A stretch of DNA of 50,093 nucleotides, taken from the NCBI GenBank assembly GCA_028869315.1, contig JAGWSV010000076.1, forward strand, positions 1-50,093, in the 5' to 3' direction. Position 1 is the first letter of the stretch. Every line of letters begins with the position of its first letter. The notes beneath the pieces were generated by a model that saw nothing but the letters and a program-made list of their open reading frames with translations, made no database searches and was not told where the DNA came from. This stretch comes from Rhodospirillales bacterium. Lineage in GTDB: Bacteria; Pseudomonadota; Alphaproteobacteria; Acetobacterales; Acetobacteraceae. Made by a program: the position numbers and the translations under genes. This document shows positions 40,227 through 48,480 of this stretch, piece by piece.

Positions 40227-41552
40227 ATGTCTCGACCGAGATGGCTCCGGGCAGGCGTCGTCGGCGCGATCGTCGGCTGCGCCGGCGTGGCACCGTTGCG
40301 TGCCCATGCGCAATACGTTCCGGGAGAGTTTCCCGTAGGCGTGCCCGGCTACGGGGAGGAGCTGGGGGTCACCGTCGTCTCGCGCGTCCGGCCCCTGTAC
40401 GAGCAGCCGGGCGCGCGGATCGGCGATTTCATCGTTCGCGCCAACCTCGACGAGTCGGTGGGATACAACAGTAACGTGCTCGGCCTGAGCGGCGGGAAAG
40501 GCAGCCCGGTGATCGAGACCCGCCCGAGCCTCGAAGTGAACTCCGACTGGGCGCGGGATACCATTGGCGCCAGCGTGAGCGCCGACAACTACCAGTACCC
40601 TTCGGTCTCCGACCAGAACCGCACGGACTGGACCGCGGCGATCGGCGGCGGCTACACGATCGGGCGGACCGATCTCACCCTGTCCTATGCGCATTTGCAG
40701 CAGCATCAGAGCCCCACCGCGGTCGGCGCCCCGCCGACCTCGACCCCGATCCCCTTCACCGTGGACGACATGCGGGTGTCCTACCCGTTCGAGCTCGGCC
40801 GGTTGCAGATAACCCCGAATTTCGAGGTGTCCCTGTGGCGTTACGGCGAGACCACGATCGGCGGCGTCACCTCCGACCAGAGCTTCCGCAACACCAACGA
40901 GTACCGCGGCGGCGCGGCGTTTCGTTATGCCTTGAGCGGCGCGACGTCGCTGATCTTCACCGCGCAGGGGATCCGCTCGGAGTTCAACAACCAGCCGGCG
41001 GGCACCGCCTCGCTCAGTTCGACCAGCGTCCTCGCGCTGGGCGGAATCGACTATCAATACGACGGCATCTGGCGGTACCAGGCGCTGGTCGGCCTGGAAG
41101 TGCGGAGCTTCGATGCCGCGCAGTTCAATACCCAGGTCGCGCCGATCGCCCGGGCGGCGGTCATCTGGACCCCGACCGAACTGACGACCGTGACGGCCAC
41201 CCTGCTGCGGGCGATCGAGGACCCGACCCAGGCGGGCACCAGCGGCTACACCTATACGGCGGCGGAACTCAGGGTCGATCACGAATATGCCCGGAACCTG
41301 CTCCTGCGCGCCAGGACCGGGGTGGACGTTGCGTCCTATCTCCAGAACGGCGGCACGCAGACGGCGGTCTATGCCGGCGTGGGTGCCACCTGGCTGATCA
41401 ACCGCCATCTGCGGCTGAGCGCCGATTACACCTATACCACCCAGAACAGATTCACCAGCCAGGCGCCGATCGATGGCGGGCCGGCAGCGGGAACGGTCAC
41501 GCCGGGATACAGCCAGAACTTGTTTCTGGTAACCTTGCATATCGGCCTTTGA
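40227..41552 (+). CDS. Outer membrane beta-barrel protein (BBP2-like) of the EPS locus
   Basis: Signal peptide ...GVAPLRAHAQ; ANLDESVGYNSNVLGLSGGKGSPVIETRPSLEVNSDW; alternating beta-strand pattern to the C-terminus. Confidence 0.85.
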   Translation: MSRPRWLRAGVVGAIVGCAGVAPLRAHAQYVPGEFPVGVPGYGEELGVTVVSRVRPLYEQPGARIGDFIVRANLDESVGYNSNVLGLSGGKGSPVIETRPSLEVNSDWARDTIGASVSADNYQYPSVSDQNRTDWTAAIGGGYTIGRTDLTLSYAHLQQHQSPTAVGAPPTSTPIPFTVDDMRVSYPFELGRLQITPNFEVSLWRYGETTIGGVTSDQSFRNTNEYRGGAAFRYALSGATSLIFTAQGIRSEFNNQPAGTASLSSTSVLALGGIDYQYDGIWRYQALVGLEVRSFDAAQFNTQVAPIARAAVIWTPTELTTVTATLLRAIEDPTQAGTSGYTYTAAELRVDHEYARNLLLRARTGVDVASYLQNGGTQTAVYAGVGATWLINRHLRLSADYTYTTQNRFTSQAPIDGGPAAGTVTPGYSQNLFLVTLHIGL

Positions 41553-41563
41553 GGTGGAGTGCC

Positions 41564-41959
41564 ATGTGCCAGCCGCGCAATCATCCGCTACCTCGGCGTC
41601 GTCATCGGCACCGCCTGCAGCCGCATCGGCGCCGGGGCTGGCGGTCTGGCGCCGCCGCGCTTCTGCTGCTCGGGCTTGCGAGTGCTCCATCCTATGCCCA
41701 AGGTGGCGGGAACCAGAACGGCGGGACCCTTCCGGTCGGGCGCGGCGCGGCGGTGCAGCGGGCCTGCCGGCCGGAACTGGCCAACTACTGCCCGGGCGTC
41801 GGCGACATCGGGGCCGTGGTCAAGGCTTGCCTGCGCCAATACTACGTCAACCTCTCCCTGGCGTGCCGGGCCGCGATCGAACAGGGCGCTCAGCCGTCCG
41901 GGGAAGCCGCCGGGGCAGGGGAAGCAGCCGGGGCAGGGGACGAGGGTCAGGCCCGATAG
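41564..41959 (+). CDS. Small secreted cysteine-rich (GLG1-like Cys-rich repeat) protein
   Basis: Signal LLLLGLASAPSYAQ; AVQRACRPELANYCPGVGDIGAVVKACLRQYYVNLSLACRAAIEQ; follows the beta-barrel gene. Confidence 0.75.
   Translation: MCQPRNHPLPRRRHRHRLQPHRRRGWRSGAAALLLLGLASAPSYAQGGGNQNGGTLPVGRGAAVQRACRPELANYCPGVGDIGAVVKACLRQYYVNLSLACRAAIEQGAQPSGEAAGAGEAAGAGDEGQAR
41900..41940 (+). repeat. 18-bp tandem duplication in the C-tail of the Cys-rich protein
   Basis: GGGGAAGCCGCCGGGGCA / GGGGAAGCAGCCGGGGCA / GGGGA. Confidence 0.85.
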
Positions 41960-41981
41960 CGCCGCCCGGCTGGCCCGCAGG

Positions 41982-42920
41982 CTACCTGCCGGGCCGAGCT
42001 CTCGCAGCGTAGCGCGCCATGCCTCTCGCCATGCCTCGGAGGCAACCGGCGACATTGTCGCGAAACGTCAGGCCGAGGGACCGATCCATCGGCGCGCCGC
42101 CGCAGAGTTCACGCACGCAGCCTTTCAGGTCCCAATAGAGATGGCGCAGCAACTTCCGGTCGCGAAGATATTTCGCATAGAGCGCACCGTTGCCCTCGGC
42201 GTAGGTGCGCGCCAGCTTCAGGATCTCCTCCCGCCGCCGGCGGCCGTGATGGTGATGCACGACACAGTCCGGGTCATAGGTGACGCGGAGGCCCGCGCGA
42301 TGGGCGCGGTAGATGTATTCGGTATCCTCGGCCGCCTTGAAGCGCGCGCCGGCGCCGAATTCGGGGTCGAAGGGGCCGATCCGGCCAACAACCTCGCGGT
42401 GCATCGCCATGTTGCAGCCATGGATGAAGCCGCCGGGATGTGACGAGCCGTCATAGACTTTCGGTTCGGGATCGGTCTTGATCGTGTAGGGCAGGTCCTG
42501 CGGATCGCCCAGCTCGATGCGTCCGCCGCGGATCACCGGCGCATCGTCGTCGCGGTAATGGGCCAGCAGCCGGGCGGCATAGGCCCGGTCGAGCCGGCAG
42601 TCGTCGTCGGTAAACGCCAGGATCGTCCCGCTCGCGACCGCAAGGGCCGCGTTGCGTGCGGCGGCGAGGCCCGGGCGCGGCTCGTGCAGCAAGGTCACCG
42701 GCAGGGCGGCCTGCGCGGCCCAGGCGGCGACGACCGCGGTCGTGGCGTCACGCGATCCGTTGTCCACGACGACCAGGTCGCACGCCGTCTCGGGCGTTTC
42801 GCGGGCTGCCGCCGCGATCGAGCGCAGGGTCGGCGTGATGCGCGCCGCGCCGTTGCGGGTGCACAGGATGAATGTCAGCGACGGCGTCTCCACATCACCT
42901 CCAACCAGCGCGTCACACAT
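41982..42920 (-). CDS. Glycosyltransferase family 2
   Basis: SLTFILCTRNGAARITPTLRSIAAAA...CDLVVVDNGSRDATTAVVAAW...ILAFTDDDCRLD. Confidence 0.92.
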   Translation of the reverse strand: MCDALVGGDVETPSLTFILCTRNGAARITPTLRSIAAAARETPETACDLVVVDNGSRDATTAVVAAWAAQAALPVTLLHEPRPGLAAARNAALAVASGTILAFTDDDCRLDRAYAARLLAHYRDDDAPVIRGGRIELGDPQDLPYTIKTDPEPKVYDGSSHPGGFIHGCNMAMHREVVGRIGPFDPEFGAGARFKAAEDTEYIYRAHRAGLRVTYDPDCVVHHHHGRRRREEILKLARTYAEGNGALYAKYLRDRKLLRHLYWDLKGCVRELCGGAPMDRSLGLTFRDNVAGCLRGMARGMARYAARARPGR

Positions 42921-43096
42921 CGAAGCGCGCGTCGCCCTCGCCCCGTTACGTCCGTACCGCCGATCTGGAGCAGGCGGCGCCGGGACACCAGCGGCATCAA
43001 GCAGGATTGATGCGGCTCGCCTGCCATTGCGACCGGCTTTTTGCCGCGCTCCGTGAGCATAACCGCCCGCGGCAGCAACCCGGAGAGAGAGTGCGG

Positions 43097-44614
43097 ATGG
43101 CGGAAGCGAAGTGGGACCGGCACGGCGACGGGCCGCAGGACGACGCTCCGGTGGTGGACGTCGATCGCAGCGAGTGGCGCCGCCGCTCGGTCCATGGGGC
43201 CGCCGCGTCCATGGTCTCGCAGGGCATCCGCCTTGTCGTGCAGACCGGCACGCAGGTCATGCTCGCCCGGCTGCTGACCCCGAGCGCCTTCGGTCTGGTG
43301 GCGATGGCCGCGCCGGTCATCGGGTTCGCGCAGCTGTTCGGCCGCCTCGGGCTGCTGGAGGCGGTGGTCCAGCGGCCGAAGATTTCGCAGGCCGAACTGT
43401 CGGGCCTGTTCTGGATCAATGTCGGCGCCGGCGCGGTGCTGGCGGCGCTGCTGTTCGCCGCCTCGCCCCTGGTGGCCTGGGTCTACGCCGAGCCGCGTAC
43501 GGCAACGATCACGCAATGTCTCGGCGGGCTGCTGATCGTCGGCGGGTTTTCCGCCCTGCCGATGGCGCTGATGAACCGCCGTCTGCGCTTCGTTTCCTTG
43601 GCGGCGATCGACGTCGGTTCCGCGGTGGTGACCGCCGCGGTCGGTATCGGCGCGGCGCTCGCCGGGTGGGGCTACTGGTCGCTGGTGTGGATGCAGATCG
43701 CCAATGCGTTCGTCACCTTGACGATGTCCTGGTGGTTCGCCGGCTGGCGGCCGTCCTGGCCGCGGCGGGTCGCCGGCATCGCTTCCCTGTTGCGGTTCGG
43801 CTCCCAGGTCACCGCGTCCTCGCTGGTGCTGTCGCTGTCCTATACGCTGGACGACGTGCTGGTCGGCATGGCCTGGGGCACCGTGCCGCTCGGCCTGTAC
43901 GACCGCGGCTTCCGGCTGATGCTGCGCCCGGTCATGCAGATCGCGACGCCGTTCCAGCGGGTGGCGGTGCCGCTGCTGTCGCGGCTGCAGGGTGAGCCGG
44001 ATGGCTACCGGGCCGCCTATACCCGCCTGCTGCAAGCGGTGCTGTTCGCCACCACGCCGGTGATCCTGTTCGCCATCTGCATGGCGCACCGCCTGGTGCC
44101 GCTGGTGCTCGGCCAGCGCTGGGACGCGGCGGTGCCGTTCTTCGTCTGGTTCGGGCTGGGCGCGCTGCTCACCCCGGTGAACGCCAGCACGAACTGGCTC
44201 TTCATCAGCCAGAACCGGACCCATCACGAGGTCCGGTGGAATGCGATCGGCGCGACCATCTCGCTCCTCGCGTTGCTGTCGGGGCTGCCCTGGGGGGCGA
44301 CCAGCGCGGCGGCGACCAAGGTCACTGTCGGCGCGTTGCTCTGGACGCCCTTGCTGTGGCGCGCGGTCACGCGGGAGGGGCCGGTCCGGCTGACCCACCT
44401 CGTCCGCGCGCTCTACCCCACCGCACTCGCCGGCACGGCGGTCGCCGTGGCCCTGTCGGTCACCGCGCCGTTGCTGGCGCGACAGGGGCTGGTGGGGTTG
44501 GCCGGGGCGCTGGCGCTGTCCTACGCGGTCTATGCGCTGTGCTACGCCTGCGTCCCGGAGGGCAACCGCGCCCTGCATGCCTTGTTGCCGCTGTGGCGCC
44601 GCGCCCAGGCGTAA
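43097..44614 (+). CDS. Lipopolysaccharide/oligosaccharide flippase (Wzx, WzxC-like)
   Basis: RRRSVHGAAASMVSQGIRLVVQTGTQVMLARLLTPSAFGLVAMAAPVIGFAQLFGRLGLLEAVVQRPKIS; about 12 TM segments. Confidence 0.92.
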   Translation: MAEAKWDRHGDGPQDDAPVVDVDRSEWRRRSVHGAAASMVSQGIRLVVQTGTQVMLARLLTPSAFGLVAMAAPVIGFAQLFGRLGLLEAVVQRPKISQAELSGLFWINVGAGAVLAALLFAASPLVAWVYAEPRTATITQCLGGLLIVGGFSALPMALMNRRLRFVSLAAIDVGSAVVTAAVGIGAALAGWGYWSLVWMQIANAFVTLTMSWWFAGWRPSWPRRVAGIASLLRFGSQVTASSLVLSLSYTLDDVLVGMAWGTVPLGLYDRGFRLMLRPVMQIATPFQRVAVPLLSRLQGEPDGYRAAYTRLLQAVLFATTPVILFAICMAHRLVPLVLGQRWDAAVPFFVWFGLGALLTPVNASTNWLFISQNRTHHEVRWNAIGATISLLALLSGLPWGATSAAATKVTVGALLWTPLLWRAVTREGPVRLTHLVRALYPTALAGTAVAVALSVTAPLLARQGLVGLAGALALSYAVYALCYACVPEGNRALHALLPLWRRAQA

Positions 44615-44649
44615 GGCCTGGGAGGCCATCTACCTACCGGCTGGGCCAT

Positions 44650-45624
44650 CTACCGGTTGGGGGCGTCCTTCGCCCGATTGGGCGCGACCCGTGCCAGCAC
44701 CCGCGGCGCCGCCCGCAGGCCCTCCCCGAGGATGTGGGTGATGGTGCCCGGGTCGCGGACCATCTGCACGGCCGCCGCCGCGGGCCCCTGCCGCTTGAGC
44801 GCTTCGGCGAACCGGAACCAGGCCAGCGCAAGCTCTACCGTTCGGAGATGGCGGCGCAGCGCGCGGCGGAGCGCGGCCTGCTCCGCCCCGCTGGCCGCGT
44901 CGAGCAGGGCGCGCTCGCGCGCGATCAGGCGCGCGAGATCGCCGGCGCTATGGGTCGTGGTTCCCGAGCCGTCGCGCACCGTGTAGTCGTACAGCGCCTC
45001 CGGCGTTAGCACCCAGCGCGCGCCGCGGAGCAGGCAGCGCAGGGAGAACATGAAGTCCTCGGCGAAACGATCGTCGTCGTAGCGCAGGCCGGTCTCTTGC
45101 AGGAAGCCGCGGCGGATCAGCGGCTTGAGGTAGCCGAACCCGCGCCGGCCGCGACCCTGGCGCGACGTGTTGCCGGCGAGGAACGCGGTCGGGTCCAGGA
45201 GCGTCTCCGCCGGCAGCCAGGTGGACGAAAACATCACCGTCCCATCGGGCCGACCGTTGGGGCACAGGCGCTGGTTGTCGGCGACGATGTCGGAGCCGTG
45301 TCTTCCGGCGAGGTCGAGCAATCGTTCCAGGCGCTGCGGATGGAAGCGGTCGTCGGCGTCCAGGATGGCGATCCAGTCGCCTCGCGCAGCCGCCAACCCG
45401 AGATTGCGCGCCGCGCCCGGGCCGGCGTTGACCGGCGCGCGCACCAGGCGGATGCGCGGGTCGCGGGCCGCGCGTGCCGCAACGATCTCGGCGGTCGCGT
45501 CGGTGGAGGCATCGTCGACCACCAGGACCTCCAGGTCCCGCTCAGTCTGTGCCGATATCGAATCGACGGCGACGTTGAGGTACTGCGCCGCGTTGTAGGC
45601 GGCGACGATGACGGATACGCGCAT
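44650..45624 (-). CDS. Glycosyltransferase family 2
   Basis: MRVSVIVAAYNAAQYLNVAVDSISAQTERDLEVLVVDDASTDAT...WIAILDADDRFHPQRLERLL. Confidence 0.92.
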   Translation of the reverse strand: MRVSVIVAAYNAAQYLNVAVDSISAQTERDLEVLVVDDASTDATAEIVAARAARDPRIRLVRAPVNAGPGAARNLGLAAARGDWIAILDADDRFHPQRLERLLDLAGRHGSDIVADNQRLCPNGRPDGTVMFSSTWLPAETLLDPTAFLAGNTSRQGRGRRGFGYLKPLIRRGFLQETGLRYDDDRFAEDFMFSLRCLLRGARWVLTPEALYDYTVRDGSGTTTHSAGDLARLIARERALLDAASGAEQAALRRALRRHLRTVELALAWFRFAEALKRQGPAAAAVQMVRDPGTITHILGEGLRAAPRVLARVAPNRAKDAPNR

Positions 45625-46108
45625 GGCAGGGATGTTCGGACCATTCTGTGGCGCAACCACGGCGCGCCCGGTCAGGAATACGTGAGCGAACGATGCGACA
45701 ACGGAACACCGAATGGACGTGCCCCGGCCGATCGACGTTGCGTCGCAGGTTGTATTCCGGTCGTGTCCAGCCGCGCGCTGGGGCCCGGCGGTCGCTCCCG
45801 TCACGATGGGTTTTGCTGCGCGGCCTGGCCGAGCGCGGTAGCCGGGAGGGGCGGCTTCGCTCATGTTTGCGCGAGCGGCGGTCAGTTGCCGTCATGCGTC
45901 ATGCGTCATGCGTAGGTGCCGGGCCACTCGGCGGCCGCGGCGCGCGCGAGCCGGACCCGCAAGCGCAGAATCGACCGGCCGGATGCGTCGGACCGGGCAA
46001 CCGCCGACGCCAATGCTGCCCCCTCCCTCGCGCCGACCCATGGCCGCGCCGCGTCGCCGCCGTGTCGTTCAGTCGCGAAGACGCCCGCGCTCGGGGCGTG
46101 GCCATCGT

Positions 46109-46122
46109 TTGATTCAGATCAA
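46109..46122. promoter_or_regulatory. FNR/FixK/ANR-type binding site
   Basis: TTGAT-TCAG-ATCAA, exact match to the family consensus. Confidence 0.7.
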
Positions 46123-46156
46123 GGAAGCGGCGAGGCATGTCCCGTAGCGTTCGTCT

Positions 46157-46235
46157 CGGCCTTCCCTGGCCCCCTCCGCTTTCTGACGCCGGAGGGTGGG
46201 CCGCTCCTTCGCCCATCCCGGGAGCGGCCCTCTTT
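46157..46235 (+). ncRNA. Candidate FNR-controlled small RNA
   Basis: Possible -10 TAGCGT (46145-46150) placing a TSS 41.5 nt from the FNR box centre; stem CCCTCCG/CGGAGGG (46172-46196); hairpin GGGCCGCTCC/GGAGCGGCCC (46198-46230) then TCTTTC. Confidence 0.4.
46198..46235 (+). terminator. Hairpin with short pyrimidine tract
   Basis: 10-bp perfect stem GGGCCGCTCC...GGAGCGGCCC followed by TCTTTC. Confidence 0.55.
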
Positions 46236-46249
46236 CGGGGGTAGCTGGC

Positions 46250-46438
46250 CTACGACCTGGCCAGCAGGTGCATTCCCAGCCAGATCGCCACGACCACGGT
46301 TCCCCAGAAGGGGAGGACGATCAGCAGCCCGCGCGCGATGCCGCGGGGAGCGCGGAGGAATTCCGGGATCGGCGGACCGGAGGAGATTTGCTGCGGCGAC
46401 CGCTGCGTGCCCGGGGGCGTCGGCAACACGCTGTTCAT
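46250..46438 (-). CDS. Small single-TM protein of unknown function
   Basis: 62 aa; GLLIVLPFWGTVVVAIWLGMHLLA. Confidence 0.45.
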   Translation of the reverse strand: MNSVLPTPPGTQRSPQQISSGPPIPEFLRAPRGIARGLLIVLPFWGTVVVAIWLGMHLLARS

Positions 46439-46444
46439 GGTTGC

Positions 46445-47035
46445 TTATAGCAACTTTGTTCCTGCAAACTGGTTTCGCGCCGCTTGCCCCGCCGCTTGCC
46501 CTGTGACGTCCCCTGGAATGCCCCCTGGAATGCCCCCTGGAATTCCCCCTGGAATTCCCCCTGGGGCGTGCCCGACCGCCTGCGGGCCGTACGAAAGTGC
46601 CCGCAAGCCGGCCCGCAGCCGGTCGGAAGCGTCGGGTTGCAGCAGTTGCTCGATCTCCGCATGGGTGCGCCGCCATACCGGGGCTGCGGCTGCCAGTGCC
46701 AGCCGGCCAGGCTCCGTCAGGCGCAAGCGGCGGGCACGTCGGTCAGCCGGATCGACGCTGATCTCCACCAGGCCCCGGCGCCGCAGCGGCTTCAGGTTTG
46801 CGGTCAGCGTAGTACGGTCCATCGCGAGCAGGGACGACACGCTGGCGATTGCCGGCGGTTCCGGCCGGTTGAGCGACATCAGCAGGGAGAACTGGCCGTT
46901 GGTCAGCCCCAGCGGGCGCAAGGCGGCGTCGAACCGCCGGCCCACCGCCCGCGCCGCGCGCTGCAGGTGCAGACAGAGGCAGGTATCGCGAACCTCAAGC
47001 GTAAGTGAAAACGGAATCGCGTCTTGCGTTGACAT
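46445..47035 (-). CDS. MarR family transcriptional regulator
   Basis: LRPLGLTNGQFSLLMSLNRPEPPAIASVSSLLAMDRTTLTANLKPLRRRGLVEISVDPADRRARRLRLTEPGRLAL. Confidence 0.92.
   Translation of the reverse strand: MSTQDAIPFSLTLEVRDTCLCLHLQRAARAVGRRFDAALRPLGLTNGQFSLLMSLNRPEPPAIASVSSLLAMDRTTLTANLKPLRRRGLVEISVDPADRRARRLRLTEPGRLALAAAAPVWRRTHAEIEQLLQPDASDRLRAGLRALSYGPQAVGHAPGGIPGGIPGGIPGGIPGDVTGQAAGQAARNQFAGTKLL
46511..46564 (-). repeat. 12-bp tandem repeat in the C-tail of the MarR gene
   Basis: CCCTGGAATGCC x2, CCCTGGAATTCC x2, CCCTGG partial; encodes (GGIP)n. Confidence 0.92.
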
Positions 47036-47048
47036 GCGGGGATATATG

Positions 47049-47058
47049 TTGATATCAA
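47049..47058. promoter_or_regulatory. Candidate MarR operator in the divergent MarR/MoaD promoter
   Basis: Palindrome TTGATATCAA between divergent starts 47035 and 47085. Confidence 0.45.
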
Positions 47059-47084
47059 TGTATTGCGTCAAGGGTGGAACCGCC

Positions 47085-47354
47085 ATGCCGACGGTCGCTT
47101 TCACCACGGTCCTGCAGCGATTTCTTCCGGCGCCGGACATGCGGGTAGCGGGCGCCACGGTGAGGGAGGCGCTGGATGCCGTGTTCGCCGCGCATCCCGC
47201 GTTGCGCGGCTACGTGCTGGACGACCAGGGCGCCGTGCGGCGGCACGTCATCGTCTACGTCAACGGCGTGCCGGCCCGCGACCGCACCCGCCTGACCGAC
47301 CGCGTCGGGCCGGCGGACGAGATTTACGTCTTCCAGGCGCTGACGGGTGGTTGA
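47085..47354 (+). CDS. MoaD/ThiS family ubiquitin-like protein
   Basis: 89 aa; ends ...VGPADEIYVFQALTGG; VNGVPARDRTRLTDRV. Confidence 0.88.
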   Translation: MPTVAFTTVLQRFLPAPDMRVAGATVREALDAVFAAHPALRGYVLDDQGAVRRHVIVYVNGVPARDRTRLTDRVGPADEIYVFQALTGG

Positions 47355-47366
47355 GGGAAGCGGCCG

Positions 47367-48455
47367 ATGGACGAACATCTGCATGTCGGAACCCGCAAGG
47401 GTCTGTTCGAGCTTTCCCGCCGCGGCGGCGGGTGGGAGGTGACGGACGCGTGGTTCCTCGGCGATCCGGTTTCGGCGGTGCTCGCCGATCCGGAGGGCGG
47501 TCTCCTCGCGGCGCTCGATCTAGGGCATTTCGGTGCCAAGCTGTGGCGGCGCGCGCCCGGCGAGGACTGGCAGGAGGTCGCCGCGCCGGCATTCCCGTCG
47601 AAGCCGGACGGCGTCGGAGACGACCCGCATCCCTGGTCTCTCGGCAAGGTCTGGGCGCTGGAACCGGGCGGCGTGCCGGGGCGGATCTGGGCCGGCACCA
47701 TGCCGGGCGGCCTGTTCCGTTCCGACGACGGCGGCGCGACCTGGGAATTGAACGCGCCCTTGTGGCACATGCCGGTACGGCGCGAATGGACCGGCGTGGC
47801 CGGCGGCGAGCAACCGGGCTTGCATTCGGTGCTGGTCGATCCCCGCGACCCGGCCGATCTCCGCATCGGGGTTTCCACCGCCGGCGTCTGGGCGAGCACC
47901 GATACCGGCGCGTCCTGGCGCCTGATCAATCGCGGCATGTACGCCGAGTACATGCCGCCGGAGCGGCGGGAGGACCCGATCGTTCAGGATGTGCATCGCC
48001 TTGCGCGCTGCGTGGCGCGGCCGGAGGTGATGTGGTGCCAGCACCATAACGGCGTGTTCCGCTCGATCGACGCCGGCGCCACGTGGCGCGAGGTGACGGC
48101 GATCCGGCCGTCCAAATTCGGCTTCGCGGTGGCCGCCCACCCGCATGATCCCGACACCGCCTGGTTCGTGCCCGCAATCAAGGACGAGCGGCGGATCCCG
48201 GTGGACGGCCAGGTGGTGGTGGCGCGCACCCGCGACGGCGGGCGTAGCTTCGACGTGCTGCGCCACGGCCTGCCGCAACGCCACGCCTACGATCTGGTCT
48301 GGCGTCACGCCCTCGCGGTGGACGCGAGCGGGGCGCGCCTCGCCTTCGGCTCGACCAGCGGCGGGGTGTGGACGTCGGAAGACGGCGGCGAGGACTGGAG
48401 CATGCTGGACGCGCGGCTGCCGCCGGTCGCGGTGGTGCGGTTCGCGCCGGCGTAA
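47367..48455 (+). CDS. BNR/sialidase-like beta-propeller repeat protein
   Basis: LFRSDDGGATWELNAPLW, VWASTDTGASWRLINRG, VFRSIDAGATWREV, VWTSEDGGEDWSML repeats. Confidence 0.9.
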   Translation: MDEHLHVGTRKGLFELSRRGGGWEVTDAWFLGDPVSAVLADPEGGLLAALDLGHFGAKLWRRAPGEDWQEVAAPAFPSKPDGVGDDPHPWSLGKVWALEPGGVPGRIWAGTMPGGLFRSDDGGATWELNAPLWHMPVRREWTGVAGGEQPGLHSVLVDPRDPADLRIGVSTAGVWASTDTGASWRLINRGMYAEYMPPERREDPIVQDVHRLARCVARPEVMWCQHHNGVFRSIDAGATWREVTAIRPSKFGFAVAAHPHDPDTAWFVPAIKDERRIPVDGQVVVARTRDGGRSFDVLRHGLPQRHAYDLVWRHALAVDASGARLAFGSTSGGVWTSEDGGEDWSMLDARLPPVAVVRFAPA

Positions 48456-48480
48456 GGGCTGGTTCGGAGAGGGCGGAACG

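Noticed and set aside
46139-46246. 35-aa ORF (MSRSVRLGLPWPPPLSDAGG...) just after the FNR box
   Set aside because: No SD, starts upstream of the inferred TSS and is composed of the hairpin sequences; ncRNA reading preferred but not proven
45916-46506. 196-aa plus-strand ORF crossing the FNR box region
   Set aside because: Arg/Pro/Ala-rich composition, overlaps the MarR C-terminus and hairpins; not believable as protein
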